Source: a candidate division LCP-89 bacterium B3_LCP (GTDB taxonomy: Bacteria; Electryoneota; B3-LCP). Taken from it: DNA of 64,000 nt. The translations under genes and the position numbers were made by a program. Position 1 is the stretch's first letter. Every line of letters starts with the position of its first letter. The notes beneath the pieces are model-generated. The model searched no databases. It saw nothing but the letters and a program-made list of their open reading frames with translations, and had not been told where the DNA came from. The DNA is taken from positions 242,668-306,667 of the forward strand of contig NJBN01000005.1 in assembly GCA_005223185.1 (NCBI GenBank), written 5' to 3'. Positions 7,242 to 17,400 of this stretch are shown piece after piece.

Positions 7242-9074
7242 TTGGTAAAAACAAGAGACAATCTGCGCAACGTTGCCATCATCGCGCATGTCGATCATGG
7301 CAAGACCACTCTGGTGGATGGGATGCTGCACCAGTCTGGTTTGTTCAGTGCGCGGGATAAAATCGCTGAACGGGCTCTGGATTCCATGGACCTGGAACGC
7401 GAAAAGGGCATCACCATCATGGCCAAGAATACCGCCATTCCTTACCTTGATACCACTATAAACATAGTCGATACGCCCGGGCACGCCGATTTTGGGGGCG
7501 AAGTCCAGCGCATCCTTAAGATGGTCGATGGCTGCCTGCTGCTGGTGGACGCTTCAGAAGGCCCACTGCCACAGACCCGCTATGTGCTTTCCAACGCTTT
7601 AGCTAACGGACTGTCGCCCATAGTGGTGATCAACAAGATAGACAGACCCGATGCGCGCATCGAAGAGGTTCTGTATGAAGTACTGGAACTCTTTATTGAC
7701 CTGGAAGCTACGGAGGAGCAGTGCAATTTCCCCACGGTTTACACCGTGGCTAAAACGGGCACTGCCACGCTGGATATGGACAAACCGGGTGAGGATCTAC
7801 GGCCGCTGTTTGAGCTTCTGTTAGAAAACGTCCCTCCTCCGGCTTATGAAGAGGGGCATCCGCTGCAGCTTCAGATCACCTCTTTGGATTACAGCGATTA
7901 CCTGGGACGGATCGGTATTGGCAGGGTGACCAATGGCACATTAAATACCGGACAGACCATTTTAATGACAGATAGCAGCGAGGAAAGCGAAGGAACGAAA
8001 GCGAAGATCACCAAGCTGTTCGGATTCAGTGGTCTTGAGCGGATTCCCATCGATGAAGCGCTGCCGGGCGATATCGTTGCTATTGCCGGTATCGAAGGGA
8101 TCAAACTGGGCGGCACACTAACCGACCCTGAAGATCCTCGACCACTGCCTGCCCTGAAGATCGATGAGCCGTCGCTGGAGATGGTGTTTTCCATCAATAC
8201 TTCGCCCTTCGCAGGGCGGGAAGGGACCTATCTGACCAGCCGTCAGTTGAAGGACCGCCTTTTCAAGGAGGTCATGGGCAATCCATCGCTGCAGGTGGAA
8301 GATACCGACACTGCTAACGCTTTCAAGGTGGTGGGGCGCGGCGAACTGCAGATGGCTATCCTGATCGAAACCATGCGCCGGGAAGGGTTCGAAATGTCCA
8401 TCGGCAAGCCGACTGTGCGCACGCGCACCGAAGACGGTCAACTGCTGGAACCGTTCGAACACCTGGTGATCGACTGCCCGGAAACATACCTGGGAACCGT
8501 TACGCAAATGCTGGCACCCCGCAAAGCGAAGATGCTGAAGATGATGAACCATTCGTCGGGATGGGTGAGACTGGAATATGAAATCTCATTACGGGGATTG
8601 ATCGGGTTGCGGGCGAATCTGATCGTCGATTCGCGCGGTACGGCGATTGTCAACAACGTCTTTTCGGGATGGAAGCCGCATATGGGCCAATACAGCCGCA
8701 CGGTTAACGGCGTGCTGGTGGCAGACCGCACCGGTAAAACGAACGCTTATGCGCTGCAAAACCTGCAGGAACGCGGCGTGATGTTCGTAGCGCCGGGAGA
8801 CGAGGTTTATTCCGGCCGCATCGTCGGTGAAAATTCGAGGACTGACGACATCTGGGTCAACGCGACCAAGGAGAAGAAGTTAACCAACATCCGCGCCGCG
8901 GCTTCGGATGAATCGTACCACATCCACCCGCCGCGTTTGATGTCGCTGGAAATGGCACTGGAATTCATTGAAGAGGATGAACTAATCGAAGTCACTCCCA
9001 AATCGATCCGTCTGAGGAAGAAAGTCCTCACCGAAGAAGAATTCAAGAAGCTGAAGAGGAGGGGAGACAAATAG
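7242..9074 (+). CDS. typA: Ribosome-associated GTPase TypA/BipA
   Basis: A 610-residue translational GTPase of the EF-G superfamily, the normal length for TypA. Visible motifs are the P-loop [10 protein letters not shown] (about residues 16-25), the TypA-typical ITIMAKNT in switch [13 protein letters not shown] (G3) and NKIDRPDAR (G4), followed by the EF-Tu-like domain 2 and the C-terminal TypA domain. It binds the 70S ribosome and helps ribosome assembly and stress adaptation. The start codon is TTG with GAGGAAG upstream; no ATG is better placed. It is a single gene, with a strong stem-loop at 9102-9126 behind it. Confidence 0.97.
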   Translation: MVKTRDNLRNVAIIAHVDHGKTTLVDGMLHQSGLFSARDKIAERALDSMDLEREKGITIMAKNTAIPYLDTTINIVDTPGHADFGGEVQRILKMVDGCLLLVDASEGPLPQTRYVLSNALANGLSPIVVINKIDRPDARIEEVLYEVLELFIDLEATEEQCNFPTVYTVAKTGTATLDMDKPGEDLRPLFELLLENVPPPAYEEGHPLQLQITSLDYSDYLGRIGIGRVTNGTLNTGQTILMTDSSEESEGTKAKITKLFGFSGLERIPIDEALPGDIVAIAGIEGIKLGGTLTDPEDPRPLPALKIDEPSLEMVFSINTSPFAGREGTYLTSRQLKDRLFKEVMGNPSLQVEDTDTANAFKVVGRGELQMAILIETMRREGFEMSIGKPTVRTRTEDGQLLEPFEHLVIDCPETYLGTVTQMLAPRKAKMLKMMNHSSGWVRLEYEISLRGLIGLRANLIVDSRGTAIVNNVFSGWKPHMGQYSRTVNGVLVADRTGKTNAYALQNLQERGVMFVAPGDEVYSGRIVGENSRTDDIWVNATKEKKLTNIRAAASDESYHIHPPRLMSLEMALEFIEEDELIEVTPKSIRLRKKVLTEEEFKKLKRRGDK

Positions 9075-9364
9075 GTACGGTCTGCCCCGGCATTTTTGTG
9101 CTGTCGAGTCTCCGCACTCGACAGTTGTTTAACCGCACCGTCGTATACCCCCGTGCGACGCCTGTTTTATCACGAACTGTAATCGAGGGCGTCTGACATC
9201 ACAATCACGCGTAGGGGTCGGTCTTGCGCCGACCCGCAATTTTTGTGCTGTCGAGTCTCTGTACTCGAAAGATCCCATAGTCGGGATCGACCTTGTGTCA
9301 ATCCGACCGAGGTCAGGTATATCTCACCACAAAGGCGAACGAGAAGGAGGGAAGGGGAGGGAAA
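9075..9364. repeat. Gap with hairpins and a direct repeat
   Basis: A stem of nine pairs, CTGTCGAGT with ACTCGACAG (9102-9126), probably ends typA transcripts. The block beginning ATTTTTGTGCTGTCGAGTCT occurs at about 9093 and again at about 9239. A further hairpin, GGGTCGG...CCGACCC, lies near 9215-9236. No gene is seen. Confidence 0.6.
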
Positions 9365-9781
9365 CTAAGAAGATAGAAACGACTCAAGAGAAGATCGTAA
9401 TGAACCAGTATCGATAATTTGACATTGCCAGACAATTAGAACGCTCCAACCCATAAGTTCTAAATCACTCTTGACTTTCTTATCTCTCTTTCGATTCCTC
9501 ACTATTTTATCTTTCCAAAATTCAGAATTTGTTTTTGGAATACTTGAGAGTCTGCAGTTTTTATGACCGTGCCAAAAACAACCATGCACAAAGATGATTT
9601 TCTTATGTTTTTTCAGTACTATATCTGGTGTACCAGGAAGGTTTTTATCGTGTAGACGGAATCTGTAGCCTAATCGATGTAAAACGCTCCTTACTACTAT
9701 TTCTTGCTTTGTGTCCCGCTTCTTCACACGAGACATTTTATATGAGGTAATTTCCGCTTTACTTCTTTTGGGACTGGTCAT
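9365..9781 (-). CDS. vsr: Very short patch repair (Vsr) endonuclease
   Basis: A 138-residue protein with the family's core order: MSRVKKRDTKQEIVVR, GYRFRLHDKNLPGTPDIV (catalytic Asp in PDIV), IFVHGCFWHGHKNC (zinc and active-site residues), TNSEFWKDKI and the closing GWSVLIVWQCQI. Vsr cuts beside T:G mismatches that arise when 5-methylcytosine deaminates; in some restriction systems Vsr-fold enzymes are the restriction nuclease. It is the last gene of a three-gene unit with a methylase and a GHKL ATPase, eight bases behind the ATPase gene. The region is clearly richer in A+T than its neighbours, which fits recent gain by transfer. Confidence 0.93.
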   Translation of the reverse strand: MTSPKRSKAEITSYKMSRVKKRDTKQEIVVRSVLHRLGYRFRLHDKNLPGTPDIVLKKHKKIIFVHGCFWHGHKNCRLSSIPKTNSEFWKDKIVRNRKRDKKVKSDLELMGWSVLIVWQCQIIDTGSLRSSLESFLSS

Positions 9782-9789
9782 TATCTAGT

Positions 9790-11445
9790 CTACTTGGATA
9801 ATAGCCTTCTTATCCTCTCCTTAATGTTGAAATAGACAGTAGTTAATTTGACTTTTGCCTCATCGGTAAGCAAAGCAGTGTGCGCAAGTGCATCTCTTAC
9901 TGGTTTATATTCCCTTGCATCCCGTGAAAGACTAGCTTCTGTTGTAAGATCTTCCTTATCGAACAAGTTTGCTAGATCATCCATAGTCAAATAACTTAAC
10001 TTGGAGGGATCCTTTCTTATTTCTATACTAATATTTCCTTTATTTTTGTTTTCGGTCTCTTTTTTCTGCCAATGTAAGAATTTCCTGTTAGCCTCTGGAG
10101 ACAAGGAAATCTTTTTTTCTTGTATGAATCTTCTTAATAAGTTTTCCGAGATAAAACATTCCGCATAAGATGAAAAATTGAATATAGCATCACTACCAAG
10201 TTCAGCAACCCAACTATCTATCCTCTTTTTATTTTTAGTATCTATGGGAAGCTCGTATTCTTTAGAGACTTCATTGTAAAGCTCCTCTGCTTTTCTTTCT
10301 TTTTTAGTTATGCTTTTATTCTCTGGATCACCATCTTGCTTCAGTTCGCGCCTCCATTTATCCCAATCCTCGAGAACTTTATTTATTACCTTTTCTTTCA
10401 GTGAATCCAGAAGTGACTCATATTTGGGATCATTGGCAACGATGTTCTCACGGCTACTTGTAAACCTTTCTACCTCGTCATCTAAATCGTCAAAGTGAAT
10501 TTGTCCATATAGATAGCTCTCCACTATTCTTGCAGTTGGAATATGCTTTAGTATGTCTTTTTCTCGTAGCCTACCGTTAACAAACAAATCAACTCCCATC
10601 CTTTCTTCAATGGAGAATATCTTAAGATCTCTAGGCTTTTCAACAGAAGCTATGAAACCCTTATATCCGCCATTTTCAACAGTGAGTTCCTTTTGCCGTT
10701 TAAGATTACTTAAAGTATTTAAATATGGATCATTAAGATCATTTATATTCCATAACAGTTGTGTTTTTTGTGCTAAATCCTTAAGATCATCAAGAGTCAC
10801 TTCTACATCATTAACATGAATTTTAAATGAGGGATCAATTAGCGAGAATCTGAAATAGCGAGCTATTATCTTTCTTAAAAAGTCAATAGTATTTTTTATG
10901 CCATCCTTTATATTTTCAAAGAAAATAATCGTCCCCTGTTCATGTCCCTCAATATACATTTCAAATGTGCTTAGCTCCCAATCCTCAAGAGGATATTCAC
11001 TAGGTTTCAAATCATGTTCTATCGCCTCGTCCAAACCAGAATTATCTATTACTCCTCCGACATATTCGGTTGCATTGGTTTTAGTAATAATTTCTATCTT
11101 CTCTGCACACGATAATAATGCTAATTTTCCTATTCCTTTTCTTCCGATAAATGGTCTTCCGACTGGTTGAAAAGCTTTTACATCCTTTCTTTTAGAATAT
11201 CCAATCTTCAGGAATCTTTCCTGAAATTCTTCAGATGTCATACCAATCCCGTCATCTTTAATGAAAAAATAGCTACTGTCTCTATCAATATATATATACA
11301 CGTTATTAGCACCTGCATCCCAGGAATTGGAAATTGCCTCCCCGAGAACTGTTGCGAAGCTTCTGTATAAATTTCTTCCCAAGTGATTTAGAACACTTAA
11401 AGAAATCTCAAACGAAAAGCTTTCACTAGCTGATATGTCGCTCAT
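9790..11445 (-). CDS. GHKL (MutL/MORC/Hsp90-like) ATPase of a restriction-type operon
   Basis: A 551-residue protein whose N-terminal third is a GHKL ATPase. Motif N (GEAISNSWDAGA) is near residues 35-46, the ADP-binding DDGIGM at 64-69, and the glycine-rich lid GRKGIGKLA at 101-109. The remainder is charged, with no recognised nuclease motif, and ends in a helical region that may dimerise. The ATG overlaps the methylase stop by four bases (ATGA) and is preceded by GGAGA, so the two are translated together. Operons joining MutL/MORC-like ATPases, cytosine methylases and Vsr nucleases are known as predicted restriction systems. This one is compact, with no helicase. It probably couples ATP-driven clamping on DNA to nuclease action; this is an inference. 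Confidence 0.85.
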   Translation of the reverse strand: MSDISASESFSFEISLSVLNHLGRNLYRSFATVLGEAISNSWDAGANNVYIYIDRDSSYFFIKDDGIGMTSEEFQERFLKIGYSKRKDVKAFQPVGRPFIGRKGIGKLALLSCAEKIEIITKTNATEYVGGVIDNSGLDEAIEHDLKPSEYPLEDWELSTFEMYIEGHEQGTIIFFENIKDGIKNTIDFLRKIIARYFRFSLIDPSFKIHVNDVEVTLDDLKDLAQKTQLLWNINDLNDPYLNTLSNLKRQKELTVENGGYKGFIASVEKPRDLKIFSIEERMGVDLFVNGRLREKDILKHIPTARIVESYLYGQIHFDDLDDEVERFTSSRENIVANDPKYESLLDSLKEKVINKVLEDWDKWRRELKQDGDPENKSITKKERKAEELYNEVSKEYELPIDTKNKKRIDSWVAELGSDAIFNFSSYAECFISENLLRRFIQEKKISLSPEANRKFLHWQKKETENKNKGNISIEIRKDPSKLSYLTMDDLANLFDKEDLTTEASLSRDAREYKPVRDALAHTALLTDEAKVKLTTVYFNIKERIRRLLSK

Positions 11446-12479
11446 GAATACGTCTCCAAATGTTTAATGATACTTTGTGCAATTACCTTTCCTAGATTGA
11501 CTGGTACGGCATTTCCTATCAATCTGCCAAGTTTCATGAAAGTTATTGCTGAGTCTTTTTCAACGAATTCATAATCCTCGGGAAATGATTGAATGAGCGC
11601 TGCCTCTCTTATGGATATAGCCCGATCTTGTTCTGGATGACCGAAACGTCCATTCCCAAAACCGTGGAATAGTGTAGTCATGGTCGGTGAGGGTTTATCC
11701 CACTCCATTCGGCCATACACACTAGTAAATGTCCTACATGTTTCTTTTTTGTGGCAGTCAGCTATCAGATCCTTATCCCATTCTCTCCATGATCCTCCTG
11801 GTCTTGAAGCTCGAATGCGATTAAGATTTAGCGTGGATAGATTTCTCGCACGGTGGAGTGAATCTTTTGTCGATACCTCACCTGCCTGTAAGGGTTCAAG
11901 GTGACCAATTGCCTGTCTGACTGTAGAGTATTGATTCGGATCACAAAACGATGGTAAGATGTCAAGCTCGCCTAGCTTTGAGGCGAATAAAACCAACCGT
12001 TTTCGAGTTTGAGGAATGCCGTACTTCGGACAGTAGACATTGAAAGGCTTGACTTTATACTCATTACGTTCTAAAAGTTGAACAAAATCCTTGTAGACGT
12101 TATGGTTCGATAAACGCGGAACATTTTCCATACTTACTATGGTGGGTTGTATTTCTTCGATCAGTTGACCGAATGTGTAAAGCAAACCCCATTTGGAGTC
12201 GTTCTTATGATCCTTTCCTTGATTGTAGGTTGAAAATGGCTGACAAGGTGCACAACCAACCAGTATCTTCATATCTCCCCTAGGAAAGAGAGATTTGATA
12301 TCATCGGAACTCAATTCTCCTACATCTCTTTCGATAAATCGCGCATCATTGTTCTTTTCGTACGGATACCTGCATGCAGGATCGAGGTCAATTCCGGCAT
12401 TGACCTTAACACCTTCTAAAGTAAGTCCGTGGGTCAGACCACCTACTCCGCAGAACAAATCAACTACTGAAAAGGACAC
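11442..12479 (-). CDS. DNA (cytosine-5-)-methyltransferase
   Basis: The ten-motif order of C5 methylases is clear: VDLFCGVGGLTHG (motif I, SAM binding), GCAPCQPFSTYNQG (motif IV, catalytic Cys), SMENVPRL (motif VI), QTRKRLVLFAS (motif VIII), the variable target-recognition part, and GRLIGNAVPVNLG (motif X). The longest reading starts at a GTG at 12491, but that codon overlaps the only ribosome site (AGGAG). The GTG at 12479, ten bases after it, is the better start and gives 345 residues. The target sequence cannot be read from the protein. It is the first gene of the methylase-ATPase-Vsr operon and has its own promoter at 12513-12541. Confidence 0.93.
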   Translation of the reverse strand: MSFSVVDLFCGVGGLTHGLTLEGVKVNAGIDLDPACRYPYEKNNDARFIERDVGELSSDDIKSLFPRGDMKILVGCAPCQPFSTYNQGKDHKNDSKWGLLYTFGQLIEEIQPTIVSMENVPRLSNHNVYKDFVQLLERNEYKVKPFNVYCPKYGIPQTRKRLVLFASKLGELDILPSFCDPNQYSTVRQAIGHLEPLQAGEVSTKDSLHRARNLSTLNLNRIRASRPGGSWREWDKDLIADCHKKETCRTFTSVYGRMEWDKPSPTMTTLFHGFGNGRFGHPEQDRAISIREAALIQSFPEDYEFVEKDSAITFMKLGRLIGNAVPVNLGKVIAQSIIKHLETYS

Positions 12480-12512
12480 CTTGCAATTCACTCCTATTCA
12501 TACATATAAATG

Positions 12513-12541
12513 AATATAATTGAAAATGAGTAGTAATGCAA
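12513..12541 (-). promoter_or_regulatory. Promoter of the methylase operon
   Basis: Minus strand: TTGCAT (12541-12536) and TATATT (12518-12513) with a 17-base spacer, ending 22 bases before the longest start codon. Confidence 0.65.
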
Positions 12542-12659
12542 CTGTATTTTGAAAAAAATGCCTATTGAAGGTAATCCAACCCCCTCCCCCCAATCCCCAT
12601 TTTTTTACTAACGGCAAACCGCTAACAACTAACTGCTATGTATAATCCCAACATATCCC

Positions 12660-12688
12660 TTGACTTTCCGCATTTATTGTTGTATATT
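12660..12688 (+). promoter_or_regulatory. Promoter-like site without a gene
   Basis: TTGACT (12660-12665) and TATATT (12683-12688), 17-base spacer, an exact match to the window's promoter form. It faces a repeat array and about 350 bases without an open reading frame, so it may drive a non-coding RNA or be a relic. Confidence 0.5.
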
Positions 12689-12733
12689 ATATATATACTC
12701 TAATTATAAAATTTCCATCCTTTCACTACCACT

Positions 12734-12803
12734 TAATCCCTAATCCCTAATCCCTAATCCCTAATCCCTAATCCCTAATCCCTAACCCCTAACCCCTAAC
12801 CCC
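12734..12803. repeat. Heptamer tandem array (telomere-like)
   Basis: Seven perfect copies of TAATCCC (12734-12782) are followed by three copies of TAACCCC (12783-12803). It is a simple-sequence array with one strand C-rich. It lies on the boundary between the restriction-type operon and mobA. Confidence 0.95.
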
Positions 12804-13036
12804 TAAAACCATCTTCTTGACATCCGACACATCTGTCACCCCGACAAATCTGCCCGACAACCTAAACCACTGAAATCCAAGCAATTAACCAGTAAAAACG
12901 ACAAATATGACGGAATTTGAAAATCTCAGCACAGCCAGCGACACAAAATGCCGCTTCCCCGCACGTAACACGAAAATTCACGCCGCCCCCACCGTCAAAT
13001 CTGACGGTACCCAAAAGTGTAAAATAATGCGGATTT
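12804..13036. other. Gap without a visible gene
   Basis: No open frame of note. A short hairpin, ACCGTCA with TGACGGT, near 12990-13010 lies behind mobA and could mark the end of its transcript, but it lacks a T run on that strand. Confidence 0.4.
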
Positions 13037-13603
13037 TTACAGATCTTCCGGTGCGTTCAGGTTAGATAGTGAGGTTTCGTTGGTGGGGATGACAGTCTTT
13101 AAGGATAGTTGGGATATGCCGCCTTTCAGTGAAAGTTCACCTGCCTGAAGTCTCATCTGCCAGTAATCCAAATTTTGCGCACTGTACAACGCGGCTAACG
13201 GTTCGATACCACGCTTTGATTTGAAAGCGATGACGTCGTAATCTTCCTCAACTGCCTGAATCAGCATGTTGAGGTCCGATACTGAAAGATCGGGCATATC
13301 GACGGGGAGAATCAGCACCCAGGTAGTTTCACAGTGTTTTAGACTGGCGACTAGACCGCCTAAGGGTCCCTTATTGGGAGCAGCATCCGGAATCACTTCG
13401 CAGTCGTAATAATTGTCATTATCGAAGTTATCCCCCACGATAATCGGCTTATTCCCCAGAGCAGATTCGACCAAATTACAGGAGCGTTCCAGCAGCGTCA
13501 TTCCGTCTTTCTGCAACCAGCGTTTATCTTTTCCCATGCGGCTGCTCTTGCCGCCTGCTAAGATGTATCCGGTGATGGATTTGGTGTGAGATTGCTTCGT
13601 CAT
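13037..13603 (-). CDS. mobA: Molybdenum cofactor guanylyltransferase MobA
   Basis: A nucleotidyltransferase with the MobA signature GYILAGGKSSRMGKDKRW near the N-terminus, the GPLGGL loop, and ILPVDMPDLS carrying the metal-binding Asp. It links GMP to molybdopterin to make the guanine dinucleotide cofactor. The longest frame starts at 13648, but its first 15 residues (with HCEESRSSG) are a translation of a dispersed palindromic repeat. The ATG at 13603, giving 188 residues, is therefore preferred, although it also lies in the repeat. It follows the prepilin peptidase on the same strand. No other molybdenum cofactor genes are in the window. Confidence 0.88.
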   Translation of the reverse strand: MTKQSHTKSITGYILAGGKSSRMGKDKRWLQKDGMTLLERSCNLVESALGNKPIIVGDNFDNDNYYDCEVIPDAAPNKGPLGGLVASLKHCETTWVLILPVDMPDLSVSDLNMLIQAVEEDYDVIAFKSKRGIEPLAALYSAQNLDYWQMRLQAGELSLKGGISQLSLKTVIPTNETSLSNLNAPEDL

Positions 13604-13640
13604 CCCGCTACTGCGGGATTCCTCGCAATGACGGTTGAAG
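13595..13640. repeat. Palindromic repeat at the mobA start
   Basis: The pattern GTCATCCCGC...GCGGGATTCC...CAATGACG is a dispersed repeat of the kind that yields HCEExR-type peptides when read through. It overlaps the first codons of mobA. Relatives lie near 23746-23790 and 23845-23887. Confidence 0.65.
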
Positions 13641-13655
13641 GGCTTCATAATAGTA

Positions 13656-14486
13656 TTAATAGATAAATCCTAAATACCACTGAACGATCTCTCGCCCTGC
13701 TAAAATTGTCATCCAGGCACCGATGGCGAAGAAGGGTCCCATGGGCACGCGCAGGTCTTTTACTCTTCTGTAAAACAGGAGCGAAAAAAATACGGCGAAA
13801 AGTACAGCGCAGAGATATAAAATGATAAATCGTCCGGGACCGAAGGTGAATCCCAGCACGGCGGCCAGCTTTAAATCACCCATGCCGCTGAACCGCCCCT
13901 TCATCACCTTTCCGATAAGCATGGTCAAGCCTGCGATAACAATTCCTACCATCAGCCCCAATAGCGCCTGAAGCCAGGACTGCTGCGGTGAAATAATCAT
14001 CCAGGCGAAGCTAACAAGGAGACCGAAACCAACCAATGCATTCGGCAGGCGATAGTGTTCGATATCGATAGCTGCAAGGATGATCAGCAGCATCATCCAT
14101 ATTCCCAGAAACCCAAAAGAAGCGCTCCATCCTTCCAGGATATAGAGACTCCCCAGGATCAATGCGCAGAGCAGTTCGACTATGGGATAGCGGGGCGATA
14201 AAGGCGTTCCGCAACAGGAAGCCTTGCCTTTCAGGAAGAAGTAGCTGAAGAAAGGGACGTTGAGGTAGAATGGTATCGATTGTCCGCAGGATGGACAGTG
14301 GGAGGCTGGTTTAATGAGGGATTTTCCTGAGGGTAGCCTGTGGATCACCACATTGGCGAAAGACCCCAATATTGAGCCCACAATGATAGACAAAGCAAGC
14401 CCAAGTGAGGAATCCCAACTTAAAAGATTCCAGGCGTCAGCCCAGATCGTTAAACTAGCGATCTGAGGGGAGATCTGTAGTTGCAT
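13656..14486 (-). CDS. Prepilin peptidase (A24 family)
   Basis: A polytopic membrane protein of 276 residues with the two-part layout of bifunctional prepilin peptidases. The methylase-type N-terminal domain (GSFANVVIHRLP, two Cys pairs CPSC and CC, PLSPRYPIVE) is followed by a peptidase domain with the two catalytic aspartates in DIEHYRLPN and GMGDLKLAA. It cleaves and methylates type IV pilin-like and type II secretion pseudopilin precursors. The ATG at 14486 shares one base with the stop of the RND gene (TGATG), so translation is coupled. No pilin or secretion genes are near, so its substrates lie elsewhere. Confidence 0.93.
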   Translation of the reverse strand: MQLQISPQIASLTIWADAWNLLSWDSSLGLALSIIVGSILGSFANVVIHRLPSGKSLIKPASHCPSCGQSIPFYLNVPFFSYFFLKGKASCCGTPLSPRYPIVELLCALILGSLYILEGWSASFGFLGIWMMLLIILAAIDIEHYRLPNALVGFGLLVSFAWMIISPQQSWLQALLGLMVGIVIAGLTMLIGKVMKGRFSGMGDLKLAAVLGFTFGPGRFIILYLCAVLFAVFFSLLFYRRVKDLRVPMGPFFAIGAWMTILAGREIVQWYLGFIY

Positions 14487-17400
14487 CAAGCCCTTTGTTC
14501 TTTCTTACGGAAAAACTTAGCTAAAAAATCGCCGCTGAAAACCCGTAGTTCATCAAAATAGGCATAAGCGATGGGCACCATGAAGAGCGTCATGAAAGTT
14601 GCGGAAATCAAGCCGCCGATGATGGTCCTGCCCAGAGGAGCGTAAGGGATGCCTATCAAGGCAGCATTACCCATAGCCATAGGCAGCAGTCCACAGATAG
14701 TGGTTAGTGCCGTCATCAATATGGGTCGGAAGCGGCGTTGTCCGGCTTCTAAAATAGCGTCAATTCGTGAAAAGCCATCCTTGCGCAGGTGGTTTATCAG
14801 ATCGACTAATACTATGGCGTTATTCACAACAATTCCAATTAATATTATTAGCCCTATACCCGCCATAAGATCCATAGGCGTCCCGGTCAAGAACAGTATC
14901 CAGTACACACCGGTAAATGAGAATGGAATGGATATGATGACTGATAACGGCATTACAAATGATTCAAAGAGAACTCCCATCAATAGAAATACGAAGACAA
15001 TAGCCATGATGATCCCGAACTGCTGAGCCTGGTTGGATTCATCCATGTCCTGAAAACGGCGCCCTTTTTCGATGCTGTATCCTCGAGGAAGCTGCACATT
15101 TGCCATAATCGCATCCAACCTCTCAGAAAGCGTCTCCAGGTGATCTTCTGAGGTAAAAATCTTAATTTCCAAATTTGTCTGACCGTTATGCCTGCTGATT
15201 TCACCTAAACCTTTTGTTATTTTGAAATCGGCTGCAGAGGCAAGAGGTAAGGGAACACCTGATTGCGAATAGAAGGGAAGATTTTTCAGTTGTTCCAGCG
15301 TTTCCCGGTCTGATTTCGCCAGTTGGGTGCGCATGGGTATTTCACGATCAGGTGCCTGAAAATCTGCCAGATCATACCCGCGCAATGCGTAGGATATGGT
15401 ACCGGCAATATAAGACGGATTCAGATTATAGCGCTGCGCCAATTCACGGTTTAAGGTAACCTGTACCTCGTCAGAACCGTCATCCGTTTCAAGTTCCACA
15501 CCGGTGACGTTGGGTAGAGACTTGAAGTGCCGTTTGAAACCTTCAGCCAATTCGATTAAAGTTCTGGTATCGTCACCATAAACAGTCAATTCCACCACCG
15601 ATTCCGAAGAGGATTCCCGCCGCCAACTGGTGCGCATTTCGACGCCCGGAATCTTGGGCATTCTCTCCTTCATTTCGTCAATGACAGCCTGCCGGTCCAT
15701 AGGTCCCTGGGGCCATATACCCAATATTTCGCCGATGGACTTGGCAGCCACACGCCACCAGATCAGGTCTCTCGACGGATTCAGGTAAGCATGAACCGAA
15801 GCCCAGGTTCTCGAGTAGTGTGAATCTACCGCCCGCAAATCGTATTCTTTAGCTTTCTGAAATAGAAGTTCTTCAGCGGTTCGCACAATTTTTTCGGTTT
15901 TCTCCAAAGTATAATTTTCAGGGATGTCGAACCTCAGACGAAAATCGTTGATGTTCCCTTCGGCCATATCCGTTTTGGGCACCATTCCCGCTATTATGGT
16001 CTGGCTGAAGATGAATATCAGAAAACCTATCAACGCAGAATCAAACTTGTGATTCATCACCCACTGCAAAGCCCGTCGGTATTTGATGGACAGCTTCTCA
16101 ATAAGCTTTGAGCTTTCCATGGGGTGCGATGATTTGATCAGCACTTTTGTGGCTAAGGGTATTATTAGCAGAGCAATAACCAGAGAAGATAATATAGCCA
16201 CCACAACGGGCATGCCGATGCGTTGAATATAGAAAGTAAAACCGATGTCATCGTTCATGAACATGAGGGGGAGAAAGACGACCACTGTGGTCAAGGTAGC
16301 AGTCGTTACTGCCAGAGCCACTTCTCCGGCGCCTCTGATGGCGGCACGATCAGGGAGTTCTCCTTTCGTTCTGGCTAAGAAAATACTTTCGGTGATGACG
16401 ATAGCGTTGTCAACAACCAGACCGACACAAATCATCAGCCCCATCAATGTCATCAGATTAAGAGACCAGCCGTAGAAATAGAGGAAGATGATGGTGCCCA
16501 GAAGCGACAGTGGAATAGCCAGAATGACGATCATGGTCATGCGCCAGTGCCGCAGAAAGAAGAATAACACCCAGAAAGCGAAGAAGGCGCCCCATAATCC
16601 TGCAGTTCTCAGATTGCCGACAGCTTCTAAGATGTGATCACCCTGGTTGAAGAGGATCTCAAAAGCAGCGCCTTTGAGCCGGGGGTCGTTCTTTATCTTA
16701 TCATCAATGGTTTGAACAATTTCATTACATATTCCCACAGTGTTGGCGGTTGATTCTTTGAAGACGCCTATACTCACGGCGGGTTCGCGGTTTAAACGCC
16801 GGAACCAGCGGCGTTCTGGCACACTGTAAGAGACGTCTGCGACGTGGCCTAAAAGAATATTCGATCCCTTTACAGGAATTTTTGATATCTCTTCTATGGT
16901 CTTATAGCGTCCGATTGAACGAACGTAAAGCTTCTTTCCAGCATCCATCACCCAGCCGGAACTTAAGGCAAAATTATCTTCCTGCAGGTTATTGACAAGT
17001 TCATAGAGGTTGACATCGTGCGCCTGAGCGCGAGCGGCATCCAGTTCAATTTGAATTACCTTCTGGTAGGCGCCCCAGATCTCTACCTTAGCGATACCTT
17101 CCAACCGTTCCAACGGTTTTTGAACGCACTCCTCCATCAGATAATAGACGTCGTCCTGACTACTCTTTAGATTCACGGCAAAATAAACCACCGACTCATC
17201 ATCATCCGAAAACCGGTTGATGTAGTAGTAGCGTTGATCTTCAGGCATTTCCGCTCGAGCGCGCTCTAGACGGTCGTAAATCTGGTTATAGGCGACATCC
17301 ATGTCGGTATTTTTCTCGAACTCGAGCCAGAATCCGGCTCCGTTCGATCTTGAAAAGGAATAGATCTCTTCAAGGTGCCGTACAGTGCGAAACTGCTGTT

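Noticed and set aside
9790..11445. GHKL protein as the mismatch repair protein MutL
   Set aside because: The ATPase motifs fit the superfamily, but the rest lacks MutL C-terminal features and the neighbours are a methylase and Vsr, with no mutS.
9365..12479. Restriction operon as part of a prophage or insertion element
   Set aside because: No integrase, transposase, phage structural gene or flanking direct repeat that would mark an element is visible.
12734..12803. Heptamer array as a CRISPR array
   Set aside because: The units are contiguous without spacers; it is a simple tandem repeat.
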